44,292 nucleotides of DNA from the NCBI GenBank assembly GCA_017537925.1, contig JAFYJW010000001.1:1-44292 (forward strand), read 5' to 3'. How positions within the stretch are numbered: position 1 is the first letter of the stretch; each line of letters opens with the position of its first letter. This DNA is from Synergistes sp. (lineage in GTDB: Bacteria > Synergistota > Synergistia > Synergistales > Synergistaceae). Of the stretch, positions 8,252 to 16,702 are shown one piece after another. Below the pieces are notes generated by a model. That model saw nothing but the letters and a program-made list of their open reading frames with translations, did no database searches and was not told where the DNA came from. Both the position numbers and the translations under genes were made by a program.

Positions 8252-9081
8252 ACCTTTACCTCCGAAATAATCACATCAACGCCCCTGACGTCCAGTCCCG
8301 TAAAATAACGCAGGCTTGTTGCTATGCGGTTTTTCAGGAGAGAAGCCACGTCTATAAGCTTCTTATCCCCGAGCATCGCCACGATCTTCACTTCTATATG
8401 CAGCGCGTCTTCATCCGGGGTCACGCTTACCTCGTTCACTTTGGCTATCTGTACCGTTCTTCCGGATATAAAAGATACAAGCTCTTCTATTGCCTCCGGC
8501 TCGATATGGACGTTGCCGTAAAAGCTGAAGGGCGGGCGCACAATCGTCTTTTCTCCCTCGCGTTTGTCTTTTGATTTCCAAAAGACTCTGAGCTGCCCTA
8601 CGAGCTTGCCTGCGAAGTTTTTCCGCACAAGGACATGTGACACGGGTATGACATGCTGTCCCTTGTTGAAGCGTTCGTTGCGCGCTTTAAGTATCTCTTC
8701 GGGCGTGGCTACGTCTTCGATATGGACGATCTGGGACGGGGAAGGCATCCCGAGCCGCCTTAAAATCTTCAGCGCCATATCGTCTGACGTGGCAATGACC
8801 ATTACACGCGCCGGAGCCGCAGTCCTGAAATAAGATATAACCTCACGGCGGTGGTCTTCAAACTCAAAAAGGGCCCTTCTGATGGCGCTTACCTGATTTC
8901 TCTCGGATTTCGCGCTTTTGCCGCATACTATGCTGCCCTTATAAATAACAAGGCCGTCGTCGATTATATAATCCGCGTCAAGCAGCGACGCGACAAGCTG
9001 AGCGCGCTGGCTCTTGCCTGTGCCGGCCGCGCCTACGAATGCCGATGTCGTGATGCTGCTGTTAACGTTTGATTCCTTCAT
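8248..9081 (-). CDS. P-loop NTPase with C-terminal Asp23/Gls24-like domain, function unknown
   Basis: I do not recognise a named gene. The 277-aa protein begins with a Walker A loop GAAGTGKS (17-24) in a compact nucleotide-binding domain, with the hydrophobic strand RVMVIATSDD near 92-101. A middle segment (125-185) is basic. Residues about 190-277 look like an Asp23/DUF322 domain: a helix EPEAIEELVSFISG, alternating strands, and the typical ending TGLDVRGVDVIISEVKV. No signal peptide or membrane segment is seen. It lies 9 bp downstream of murA and overlaps the glycosylase gene (ATGA), so it is co-translated with envelope genes. Asp23 proteins are associated with cell-envelope homeostasis; linking this one to envelope work is inference. 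Confidence 0.8.
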   Translation of the reverse strand: MKESNVNSSITTSAFVGAAGTGKSQRAQLVASLLDADYIIDDGLVIYKGSIVCGKSAKSERNQVSAIRRALFEFEDHRREVISYFRTAAPARVMVIATSDDMALKILRRLGMPSPSQIVHIEDVATPEEILKARNERFNKGQHVIPVSHVLVRKNFAGKLVGQLRVFWKSKDKREGEKTIVRPPFSFYGNVHIEPEAIEELVSFISGRTVQIAKVNEVSVTPDEDALHIEVKIVAMLGDKKLIDVASLLKNRIATSLRYFTGLDVRGVDVIISEVKV

Positions 9082-9090
9082 GCCCGCTTT

Positions 9091-10362
9091 TTACCGTTGA
9101 TCGGTATATGATATCTCCGCGCCGAGAGAGCGAAGCTTCTCAATAAGTTCTTCATATCCGCGCCATACATGATGCAGGCCGCTTACAGTGCTTTCTCCGG
9201 CGGCGGCAAGTGCAAGAAGTATCAGCGCGGCTCCGGCGCGCAGGTTCGAAGAGCAGACCTCGGCTCCTGAAAGCGCCGGGACGCCAGTAATTATTGCCAC
9301 ATTATCCTGCACTTCGATCTTCGCGCCCATCTTCTTGAATTCGTTTATATGCATAAGACGGGAATCGAAGACGCTTTCATGTATGACGCTCGTTCCTGAG
9401 GCAAGCGTAAGCGCCGCCATCATCTGCGGCTGGACGTCCGTCGGGAAACCGGGATAAGGCATGGTCTTGACAGTAATGCCTTTGAGAGGCCCGTCCGCTT
9501 TTGCTGTTATCTCGTCACCGAAAACATCTATCGCCGCGCCCGCTTCTTCAAGTTTGTTCAATATCGCTTCCATAAAGCCGGAAGAAATGCCCTTCACGGT
9601 GACGGCTCCTTTTGTGATGACGCCTGCTATGAGGTAAGTCGCAGCCTCGATGCGGTCAGGTATTATCTCGCCTGTCGCTGAATGCAGCGAAGCGGCTCCG
9701 TTTATGCGTATCGTCTCCGTACCGTCGCCTCTTACGGGAGAGCCCATCAGGCGCAGTATCTCGGCAAGGTTTACTATTTCCGGCTCTTTCGCAGCGTTTT
9801 CTATAAAGGTCGTTCCTTCGGCAAGCGCCGCTGCCATCATAAGATTTTCGGTAGCGCCGACCGACGGATAATCAAGCGTTATCGTGGTTCCCTTAAGACG
9901 CCCCGCGGCAGCTTCGACCGCACCTGACTTAAGTTCTATGTCGGCTCCCATTTTTGCGAGTCCTTTAAGATGGAAATCAAGCGGTCTGCTTCCCAGCACG
10001 CATCCGCCGGGCAGCGGCAGATGAGCGCGGCCGCAGCGTGCGACCAGAGGACCAAGCACAAGAGAGGATGCCCTCATCTTTCGTACAAGTTCGACAGGCG
10101 TTTCGGTCTTGAGTTTCTCAGGCACGTCGATCTTCATGCTGTGGCCGCTGAAAGTTACGGACGCGCCAAGATCGGAAAGAAGGTCGCACATCGTGCGTAT
10201 ATCATGCAGATCCGGCACTCCTTCAAGAGAGAGCGTGCCGTCTTTCAGAAGTATGGAGGCGGCCATTACAGGCAGAGCGGCATTCTTCGACCCCTGTACG
10301 TCCACGGTGCCGTGCAGTTTAGCGCCTCCCTTTATTTTCATTGTTTCAGGCATTATATTCAT
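9091..10362 (-). CDS. murA: UDP-N-acetylglucosamine 1-carboxyvinyltransferase
   Basis: This enzyme transfers enolpyruvate from PEP to UDP-GlcNAc, the first committed step of peptidoglycan synthesis in the cytoplasm. The 423-aa frame has the GSKNAALPVMAA active-site strand (Lys27) and the catalytic loop LPGGCVLGSRPLD with Cys121, so it should be fosfomycin-sensitive in principle. I choose the ATG at 10362, which has GAAGGAAA upstream; the frame is open to a TTG at 10395 inside the end of wecB. It lies between wecB and the P-loop/Asp23 gene. Confidence 0.96.
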   Translation of the reverse strand: MNIMPETMKIKGGAKLHGTVDVQGSKNAALPVMAASILLKDGTLSLEGVPDLHDIRTMCDLLSDLGASVTFSGHSMKIDVPEKLKTETPVELVRKMRASSLVLGPLVARCGRAHLPLPGGCVLGSRPLDFHLKGLAKMGADIELKSGAVEAAAGRLKGTTITLDYPSVGATENLMMAAALAEGTTFIENAAKEPEIVNLAEILRLMGSPVRGDGTETIRINGAASLHSATGEIIPDRIEAATYLIAGVITKGAVTVKGISSGFMEAILNKLEEAGAAIDVFGDEITAKADGPLKGITVKTMPYPGFPTDVQPQMMAALTLASGTSVIHESVFDSRLMHINEFKKMGAKIEVQDNVAIITGVPALSGAEVCSSNLRAGAALILLALAAAGESTVSGLHHVWRGYEELIEKLRSLGAEISYTDQR

Positions 10363-10384
10363 CGTGCAGTTTTCCTTCGTCTGG

Positions 10385-11512
10385 TTATCGATCAAGAAGG
10401 CTTTCTTTCAGTGTTTTGACTATCCTGACGGAAGCGGCGCCGTCTCCGAACGGCTGTGCCTCGCACTTCTTCTTTACGGCTTCTATTGCCTCAGGACTGC
10501 CGAGCAGTCTGAGCGCGGCGGAAAGAATCCTTTCCCTGTCCACGCCGACCAGGATGCCGCTCCCATGTTCAACGGCCTCAGGCCTTTCCGTGACGTCACG
10601 GAGTATCAGAACGGGCTTCTTTATCGCGGAGGCTTCTTCCTGTACTCCGCCGCTGTCGCTCAGTATAAATTCCGAAGCGTTCATTGCCCATATAAAATCC
10701 GGGTAGTCAAGAGGATCGCATAGGACGACCCGCGGGTGTCCCTGAAGATGCTTTCTGATGATCTCTCTGACAGCCGGATTTTTGTGCATCGGGATTACCA
10801 TCCATATATCGGGGTGTGCGTTCAGTATTTCAGTGAGCGCCTCGCATATCCCTTCAAGCGGCTTTCCCCATGACTCGCGGCGGTGCGCAGTGACCAGAAG
10901 GAAGCGTGCGTTCTTCGGCAGTGCTGAAAGATCCCTGCATTCCGGAACGGTGCGTTTTGATATCGTATAGAAGAGCGCGTCTATCACGGTATTGCCGGTA
11001 ACAGTGACGGCACTTTCCGGAATACCGTCCTTTATGAGATTTTCGGCTGCAAGCTTTGTAGGCGCAAACCCCCATGTTATTATCTTGTCCACAAGTACCC
11101 GGTTCATCTCTTCCGGAAAAGGCAGACGCATATTGCCGCTGCGGAGCCCGGCTTCGACATGCCCCACCGGGATGCCGCGGTAAAAGGCCGCAAGCCCTGC
11201 GGCAAACGTCGTGGAAGTGTCTCCGTGCACAAGGACAGCCGCAGGCTGAGTGTCGTCAAAATACTGTCCGGCCCCAGTGAGTACGGAAGATGTTATATGA
11301 TCCAGCGACTGGCGCTCTTTCATTATATTGAGATTTCTGTCGGCAGAAAGGCCGAAGAAATCGAGAACCTGATCAAGCATTGCCGCATGCTGACCGGTAG
11401 CAAGTATGCGCACGTCAAAAGAAGCGTCGTCTGCGAGAGCTTTGACCACCGGGGCCATCTTGATCGCTTCCGGCCTTGTCCCTACGACACAAATGACTCT
11501 TTTCTTCTCCAT
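10385..11512 (-). CDS. wecB: UDP-N-acetylglucosamine 2-epimerase (non-hydrolysing)
   Basis: This 375-aa enzyme interconverts UDP-GlcNAc and UDP-ManNAc for surface polysaccharide synthesis. The N-terminal strand VVGTRPEAIKMAPVV is diagnostic, HGDTSTTFAAGLAAFYRGIPVGHVEAGLRS lies in the middle (Asp and Glu catalytic pair), and LSDSGGVQEEASAIKKPVLILRDVTERPEAV completes the nucleotide-binding half. The ATG at 11512 is chosen because TGGAGGAAG precedes it; the longer frame to 11590 would add a hydrophobic 26-residue head inside wecA. Clustering with the WecA-type transferase points to a teichoic-acid-like or enterobacterial-common-antigen-like pathway. Confidence 0.95.
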   Translation of the reverse strand: MEKKRVICVVGTRPEAIKMAPVVKALADDASFDVRILATGQHAAMLDQVLDFFGLSADRNLNIMKERQSLDHITSSVLTGAGQYFDDTQPAAVLVHGDTSTTFAAGLAAFYRGIPVGHVEAGLRSGNMRLPFPEEMNRVLVDKIITWGFAPTKLAAENLIKDGIPESAVTVTGNTVIDALFYTISKRTVPECRDLSALPKNARFLLVTAHRRESWGKPLEGICEALTEILNAHPDIWMVIPMHKNPAVREIIRKHLQGHPRVVLCDPLDYPDFIWAMNASEFILSDSGGVQEEASAIKKPVLILRDVTERPEAVEHGSGILVGVDRERILSAALRLLGSPEAIEAVKKKCEAQPFGDGAASVRIVKTLKESLLDR

Positions 11513-11528
11513 CGCGGCTTCCTCCAGA

Positions 11529-12419
11529 TCAGAAAATGTTAAAAAAAGGCAGGCCGAGCAGACGAACGCCGGCCGCAAGAATAAGCGCATGTGCCGCGCC
11601 CATTATTGCAAGCGCAGCTGATTTTGGCAGTCCGAAATCCTGCAGTTTATGGTGCAGATGCCCTCTGTCGGGCTCAAAAGGAGATTTCCCGTTAAGGATG
11701 CGTCTTGTCATAGCGACAAGGGTGTCTATTACAGGAATCCCGCCGAAGAGCAGCAGCAGTACCGCAAGATATACGGGATTTTTCCCGAATATATGCGGGA
11801 AAATGCTCCATGCAAGCTGTGACGAACAGATATATCCCAAAAGAGTGCTGCCTCCGTCACCAAGAAATGTCCTGGGCTGCGGAAAGTTCCAGAGAAGCAC
11901 TCCGAAGACCAGCCCGCTCAGCGGAAGCCACGCCGGCGCTCCGCCGACCGCGAGCGCGCAGAGCGACGTTATAAGCGTCATAGTAAGGCAAAGTCCGTCC
12001 ATGCCGTCAATGAGGTTATACGCGTTTGTGGCGCCTGTGACCCACAGTATGAAAAGACCTCTTTGCCACAGCGGCACCGGAAGCGGGAATATGACCCACA
12101 TAGCCGCCATGAAATGAAACGCAAGGCGGATAAGAGGCGGCAGCGGATGCATATCATCCATATAGCCGACGATAAAAATAAGAGAAGCTCCGGTAGCTAT
12201 ATAAGGCACCTCAACCCCGGGGTTCCCGGTAAAGAGGGCCCATATCAGATATCCGCTCCACAGCACGAGTCCTGCGCCGCGCGGCATTATGCTCTTATGT
12301 TTCTTTCTTCCCCCCGGTTTGTCAAGCAGCCTGAATTTCTGAGCAAGCGCGATGGCCACAGGCGTACCGACAAGTCCCCATATAAATGTTAAAAGGGTAA
12401 AAAGGTAAATTGAGAGCAA
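11529..12419 (-). CDS. wecA: Undecaprenyl-phosphate GlcNAc-1-phosphate transferase (WecA/TagO/MraY superfamily)
   Basis: This 296-aa polytopic membrane protein transfers GlcNAc-1-P from UDP-GlcNAc to undecaprenyl phosphate, starting polysaccharide chains. Visible family motifs are KPGGRKKHKSIMPRGAGL near 34-51, the DD pair GYMDDMHPLPP near 86-96, NAYNLIDGMDGLC near 130, GDGGSTLLGYI near 187, and the histidine motif FEPDRGHLHHKL near 250. The start is TTG with AAGAGG about ten bases upstream. The UppS product in the same operon is the source of its lipid acceptor. Confidence 0.92.
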   Translation of the reverse strand: MLSIYLFTLLTFIWGLVGTPVAIALAQKFRLLDKPGGRKKHKSIMPRGAGLVLWSGYLIWALFTGNPGVEVPYIATGASLIFIVGYMDDMHPLPPLIRLAFHFMAAMWVIFPLPVPLWQRGLFILWVTGATNAYNLIDGMDGLCLTMTLITSLCALAVGGAPAWLPLSGLVFGVLLWNFPQPRTFLGDGGSTLLGYICSSQLAWSIFPHIFGKNPVYLAVLLLLFGGIPVIDTLVAMTRRILNGKSPFEPDRGHLHHKLQDFGLPKSAALAIMGAAHALILAAGVRLLGLPFFNIF

Positions 12420-12440
12420 TTCAAAAATTCCTCTTAAAAG

Positions 12441-13541
12441 CTATTTTGTTCCGAACAGTCTGTCACCCGCATCCCCAAGACCAGGGACTATGTAGCCGTG
12501 GTCATTCAGATGGCTGTCTACAGCGGCGACGAATATATCGATATTCGGATGTGCCTCATGGAACGCCGCTATGCCTTCCGGCGCTGCGATAAGGGATACC
12601 AGCGATACTTTTCTGCCGCCTCTCTCCATGATATGGCTGACCGCGGCCGCGGCCGACCCTCCGGTCGCAAGCATGGGATCAACGACGAATATCTCTCTTT
12701 CGGAAATATCGGAGGGCAGCTTGCAGTAGTAATCCACAGGTTTAAGCGTCTTGGGATCCCTGTAAAGCCCTATGTGGCCGACCTTGGCGTTGGGTATCAG
12801 CTTCAAAATGCCTTCGACCATCCCGAGTCCCGCGCGGAGCACGGGAACAATGGCGAGCTTCTTGCCTGAAAGTGTAAAAACGTTTGTTTTTTCTATCGGC
12901 GTTTCGATCTCGATCTCTTCAAGCGGCAGATGGCGGGTAACTTCATAGACCATGAGTCCTGCCACTTCCTGAACGAGGTCGCGGAAATCCTTGGAGGAGG
13001 TGTTTCTGTTTCTCATAAGCCCTAATTTGTGTCTTACGAGCGGATGATCGATCACGACAGTGCGCCCGCCGCCTGAAGAAGCCTCGGGCTTTTTGCTGTT
13101 TTCATTCTCGTAGGCCGTTATCTTATCCAGACGGAAAGCGTGGCGTCCGCCCTCAAAGGGTTCGTCCAGCCATGCGGCTGTGATATCACGCGCAACATCG
13201 GCGCCTGTGACGCGCGCGCCGAGAACGAGCACGTTCGCGTCGTTGTGTCTGCGGCTCATAACGGCCGTAAAATGATCATGGCAGAGAGCAGCGCGGACGC
13301 CGTGTACTTTATTCGCCGATATGCTCATGCCTATGCCCGTGCCGCATACCAGTACGGCGCGCTCGGCCTTATGCGTAGCCACCGCTTCGGCCGCCTTGAA
13401 ACCCCAGTCCGGGTAGTCGACCTTCACTTCGGCAGAAGAAGTCCCGAAGTCAATTACCTCACAGCCTCTTTCAGCAAGGTATTTTTTAATCTCTTCCTTA
13501 AGTACATATCCGGCGTGATCGGCAGCTACTGCGACTTTCAT
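12441..13541 (-). CDS. Fusion protein: ribose-5-phosphate isomerase B + uracil phosphoribosyltransferase
   Basis: One uninterrupted 366-aa frame contains two complete enzymes. Residues 1-148 are RpiB: AADHAGY at the start, [14 protein letters not shown] with catalytic Cys66, and SRRHNDAN near 97-103. After a short Ser/Gly-rich linker (about 150-160), residues 161-366 are a full [18 protein letters not shown], the PRPP loop [13 protein letters not shown] at 287-299, and the uracil-binding tail [17 protein letters not shown]. The start is set at the second ATG, eight bases after CGGAGG; an ATG two codons earlier abuts the RBS. RpiB links pentose phosphates to ribose 5-phosphate, the precursor of PRPP used by UPRT. 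rpiB and upp are neighbours in some Firmicutes, so a gene fusion is plausible. Confidence 0.94.
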   Translation of the reverse strand: MKVAVAADHAGYVLKEEIKKYLAERGCEVIDFGTSSAEVKVDYPDWGFKAAEAVATHKAERAVLVCGTGIGMSISANKVHGVRAALCHDHFTAVMSRRHNDANVLVLGARVTGADVARDITAAWLDEPFEGGRHAFRLDKITAYENENSKKPEASSGGGRTVVIDHPLVRHKLGLMRNRNTSSKDFRDLVQEVAGLMVYEVTRHLPLEEIEIETPIEKTNVFTLSGKKLAIVPVLRAGLGMVEGILKLIPNAKVGHIGLYRDPKTLKPVDYYCKLPSDISEREIFVVDPMLATGGSAAAAVSHIMERGGRKVSLVSLIAAPEGIAAFHEAHPNIDIFVAAVDSHLNDHGYIVPGLGDAGDRLFGTK

Positions 13542-13564
13542 AATCATTCCTCCGTATTGATATT

Positions 13565-14500
13565 TTATTTTAAAATTTTCTGCAAAATTTCTCCGGAGAG
13601 CGTGTACGGATCGTGTTTTCTGGCGGACAGTCCCTCCATAAGCTCATCGGTGCGGCGCTCTTTCCATACTTTTTCGGCGATCGAGGATATCTCGCCGCGC
13701 AGCACGGCTTCAACTTCCATTTCAAGCTGCGACCAGCGGCGGCGTTTGCCCTCCTCGCTGTGAGACAGATATTCCGAATGTCCGTTTATCTTTTCAACGA
13801 CTTCCTCAACGCCCGTATTCTTCTGCGATGATACCAGCAGTACAGGCGGAATCCATTCCCTTTCCGCAAGCATCTTCAGCATTACCTGGACGTCTGCGGC
13901 TACTTTGTCGGCGCCCTCCCTGTCTGCTTTGTTGACAACGAAGATGTCGGCTATTTCCATGATTCCGGCTTTCATTATCTGAACGTCGTCGCCCATTCCC
14001 GGGGTAAGCACAAGACATACAGTGTCAGCGATCTTTACTATATCCACCTCGGACTGTCCTACGCCGACCGTTTCTATAATAACTACGTCGTAGCCGCATG
14101 CGTCCAGTATCAGCGCGCCTTCATGCGTGCTTCTGCTCACGCCGCCCAGGTTGCCCCTGGAGCCCATGCTGCGTATGAAGACACCCTCTTCAACTGCGTG
14201 ATCCTGCATACGCAGGCGGTCTCCGAGGATGGCGCCGCCCGTGAAAGGGCTTGACGGGTCGATCGCTATGACGCCGACCTTCTTGCCTTCGGAACGGAAG
14301 CGGGCTATCAGTCTGTTTACGAAGCTGCTTTTGCCGGCCCCCGGACTGCCGGTTATGCCTATCACATGCGCCCTGCCTGTCATCGGGTACACGGACTTCA
14401 TGATATCTTTTGTATCAGAGCTTTCAGCTTCCACAAGGGTTATCAGGCGTCCTACCGCCCTTACGTCACCCGCCGCGGCACGTTCAAGCAGACTATTCAT
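13565..14500 (-). CDS. meaB: MeaB/ArgK-family P-loop GTPase (methylmalonyl-CoA mutase chaperone type)
   Basis: This 311-aa G3E-family GTPase is of the type that protects and reloads B12-dependent acyl-CoA mutases. Walker A is GSPGAGKS (51-58), followed by [32 protein letters not shown], the switch region [14 protein letters not shown] and the guanine motif VVNKADREG. The ATG has GGGGAGAG upstream. It is the first gene of the run that continues into the rpiB-upp fusion. No mutase gene is nearby in the window, so the partner must be encoded elsewhere. Confidence 0.93.
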   Translation of the reverse strand: MNSLLERAAAGDVRAVGRLITLVEAESSDTKDIMKSVYPMTGRAHVIGITGSPGAGKSSFVNRLIARFRSEGKKVGVIAIDPSSPFTGGAILGDRLRMQDHAVEEGVFIRSMGSRGNLGGVSRSTHEGALILDACGYDVVIIETVGVGQSEVDIVKIADTVCLVLTPGMGDDVQIMKAGIMEIADIFVVNKADREGADKVAADVQVMLKMLAEREWIPPVLLVSSQKNTGVEEVVEKINGHSEYLSHSEEGKRRRWSQLEMEVEAVLRGEISSIAEKVWKERRTDELMEGLSARKHDPYTLSGEILQKILK

Positions 14501-14554
14501 GAATTAAACTCTCCCCGTTCATCGATTTCAAAATTAAAAAACGTGTTTTAAAAT

Positions 14555-14806
14555 TTATCCTTTTTTAAACAGGATATCGATTCCGGCAAAACTGTAAAAG
14601 CCAAGACCTATCGACGCAGCAAAAGTAAAGCCAAGGACGATTCGCAGATATGTCACCCACATCTCATTGCCGGGCCATTTCCCGGACTGGATATTGACTA
14701 TCATCCTGGCAAGAAAAAGCGAAACGCCGAAGAGCAGCAGTGCTACGAAAGCCTGAATATTAACAGATGGTATATTTTTAAAAAGATCCGCCAAGCTGCA
14801 AATCAC
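14555..14806 (-). CDS. Small two-helix membrane protein, function unknown
   Basis: This frame of 83 codons encodes two clear hydrophobic helices: residues about 17-37 (FVALLLFGVSLFLARMIV) and about 53-75 (LRIVLGFTFAASIGLGFYSF), with a short charged loop between and a KK tail. I recognise no family. The start is uncertain: the GTG at 14806 abuts GGAAGG, whereas a TTG at 14794 lies seven bases after a GGTGAT element and would give 79 aa. It lies 54 bp upstream of meaB on the same strand and just downstream of the oxidoreductase terminator. Confidence 0.6.
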   Translation of the reverse strand: MICSLADLFKNIPSVNIQAFVALLLFGVSLFLARMIVNIQSGKWPGNEMWVTYLRIVLGFTFAASIGLGFYSFAGIDILFKKG

Positions 14807-14824
14807 CCTTCCGGCGCTGAATGC

Positions 14825-14858
14825 ACAAAAAAGAGAGGGATTATTTCCCTCTCTTAAT
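14825..14858 (-). terminator. Intrinsic terminator after the Gfo/Idh oxidoreductase gene
   Basis: On the minus strand AGAGAGGGA and TCCCTCTCT form a 9-bp stem with a short AT loop, followed by a run of six T residues (plus-strand A-run from 14827). It ends only about 20 bp before the start of the small membrane protein gene, so that gene depends on read-through or on a promoter overlapping this hairpin. Confidence 0.85.
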
Positions 14859-14899
14859 AATAACTCTTAAATCAACAACTGTCATTGATTTTTTTGCTT

Positions 14900-15871
14900 T
14901 TACATGGCTGAAAGAAGAACCGGATTCTGAGATTTCTCTTCGTGTATCTGCCGCAGCGCGGCGACGCATATCTCAAGGGCGCGCTTGCCGTCCTTTATGC
15001 CGACCTTTGGCTGCAGGCCGTCGCGCACGCATGATATGAAATGCTGCAGCTCCATCTTTAGAGGCTCGGTTTTCGGGAATACAGGATGCTCCAAGATCTC
15101 GACTATGCTTCCGTCGCTTTCTCTTACGCATCTCTGAACGGTTATGTCCTGCGTCGCAAAGTCTACCGTGACGACTCTCTCCGGTTCTGTTATCTCCATC
15201 TGCCGCTGACGTTTTTCGCTTACGCGGCTCACGAGTATCTGGGCCATCGCGCCGTTGGCGAAGCAGAGCTGTACCGAGGCGATATCCTCATGGTCTGTGC
15301 GTATGCATCGCCCTATCGCGGATATCGATATCAGGTCGGAGTTGATCATGGAGAGTATTATGTCGACGTCATGAATCATAAGATCAAGGACGACTCCGAC
15401 GTCGCTTATGCGTGGAGAAAACGGGCCGATTCTGCGTGTCTGTATGAAATACGGATCTTTAATGAATTCGCGTGCATGCTCCACCGCGCTGTTGAAGCGT
15501 TCTATATGCCCTACCTGGAGGATGACTTTCTTATCGAGTGCAAGGTTCAGCAGCTTTTCGGCTTCGTCAACGCTCGTCGTTACGGGTTTTTCGACAAGCA
15601 CGTGCACGCCCCGCTCCATCGCGGCCTTTGCGGTCTCATAATGCCTGCTTGTCGGGACAACGATGCTTACGGCGTCGGGACGCGCCTTGTCAAGAAAAGC
15701 CTCGATGCTGCCGTATGCGGGCACGCCGAGCGGCTCGGCTATAGTCTGTGCGCGTTCCTCGTTTACGTCCACAACGCCGACCAGCTGTGCGCCCAATATC
15801 TCTGTATATACTCTTGCGTGATGCATGCCGAGATGTCCTACCCCGACGACTCCCACACGTATATTTTCCAT
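14900..15871 (-). CDS. Gfo/Idh/MocA-family NAD(P)-dependent oxidoreductase
   Basis: This 323-aa protein has an N-terminal Rossmann fold (VGVVGVGHLGMHHARVY, 6-22; acidic residue after the second strand in VVDVNEE), the family EKPV motif near residue 93, and the GHIERFN and MIHDVDI segments of the C-terminal dehydrogenase domain near 120 and 165. Such enzymes oxidise sugar or sugar-nucleotide hydroxyls. Members with HIERFNPAV-like motifs often occur in lipopolysaccharide or nucleotide-sugar clusters, but the substrate cannot be read from sequence. The ATG has GAGAGGTGA upstream. It is followed by its own terminator and preceded by the pgeF-like gene. Confidence 0.88.
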   Translation of the reverse strand: MENIRVGVVGVGHLGMHHARVYTEILGAQLVGVVDVNEERAQTIAEPLGVPAYGSIEAFLDKARPDAVSIVVPTSRHYETAKAAMERGVHVLVEKPVTTSVDEAEKLLNLALDKKVILQVGHIERFNSAVEHAREFIKDPYFIQTRRIGPFSPRISDVGVVLDLMIHDVDIILSMINSDLISISAIGRCIRTDHEDIASVQLCFANGAMAQILVSRVSEKRQRQMEITEPERVVTVDFATQDITVQRCVRESDGSIVEILEHPVFPKTEPLKMELQHFISCVRDGLQPKVGIKDGKRALEICVAALRQIHEEKSQNPVLLSAM

Positions 15872-15922
15872 ATCGCTTCACCTCTCGGCCGTCATATGTT
15901 CACATCAGGCCTTATAAAATTT

Positions 15923-16702
15923 TCACATTAAATTCAGGTTTTTTGGCATTCCGGCAAGAAGAAAAATTCTTTTTTCGGCGTCTCCCGCGCGGTATGAATA
16001 AAAAAGATCGCGGCAGCATGAAGTGCAGCAGTCAAATGTATAAATATTTTCTGCCGGAACGCCAAAAGCCAAGATCTGAGAAGCTATCTCCTTTTTCAGG
16101 TCAAACCTGAAATATTCTTCTTCCTCGAATACGCTCTCCGCTGAAAAAAGCTTCGACGCTTTTACGGCGGAAGGATCGTCTTTTCTGCGCGAATAGCACT
16201 CCGCCCCGATTCCCGGGCATATCCATGCCCATATCCTGTTTTTATCAAAATGACCGAATCTTTGCCGAGCGTTTGACAGAGCGGCTGCCGCTATATTCTG
16301 CAGAGTTCCCTTAAAGCCGGAATGCAGCAGATAAAGCCACGGCTCTTCGGCAATTCCGGCCGTCACAACCGGAACACAGTCGGCAAAGCGCAGGCTCGCA
16401 AATGCCGAAGAAAGCTCTGCCAGCAGAACGCCGTCAGCCTCAGGACGCAGCGGAAGTGAGTTGTTTTTATCCGCTGTTATGATATTCGTCCCGTGTACCT
16501 GAAGAGGGGCGACAAGAGGGACATTACCGTATTCTTCTGCGAGGACGCGCCATACCTTTTCCGGGTCGCCTGCCGCTTCGTCGTTCATCTTTCCTTTTGC
16601 GTAAAGCCTGGCAAAAAAGTATCTGCGAAGCTGCTGCGGCATTTCAAGATCTATGACGACGCCGCGGTCTTCATGTGTGACTTTAAAGCCCGGAAAGTTC
16701 AT
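15923..16702 (-). CDS. pgeF: PgeF/YfiH-family multicopper-oxidase-like (purine nucleoside phosphorylase / peptidoglycan editing) protein
   Basis: This 259-aa member of the YfiH/YlmD/DUF152 family has the core motifs LQVHGTN near 73, ADCVPVV near 111, LHSGFKGTLQNIA near 130 (a variant of the common HAGWRG) and DCCTSCCRDLFYSYR near 225. The His/Cys residues expected to bind zinc are therefore present. Family members act on purine nucleosides and one has been linked to peptidoglycan editing. Its start overlaps the folC end by 20 bp, so the genes are translationally coupled. The unusually Cys-rich CCTSCC segment is notable. Confidence 0.88.
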   Translation of the reverse strand: MNFPGFKVTHEDRGVVIDLEMPQQLRRYFFARLYAKGKMNDEAAGDPEKVWRVLAEEYGNVPLVAPLQVHGTNIITADKNNSLPLRPEADGVLLAELSSAFASLRFADCVPVVTAGIAEEPWLYLLHSGFKGTLQNIAAAALSNARQRFGHFDKNRIWAWICPGIGAECYSRRKDDPSAVKASKLFSAESVFEEEEYFRFDLKKEIASQILAFGVPAENIYTFDCCTSCCRDLFYSYRAGDAEKRIFLLAGMPKNLNLM

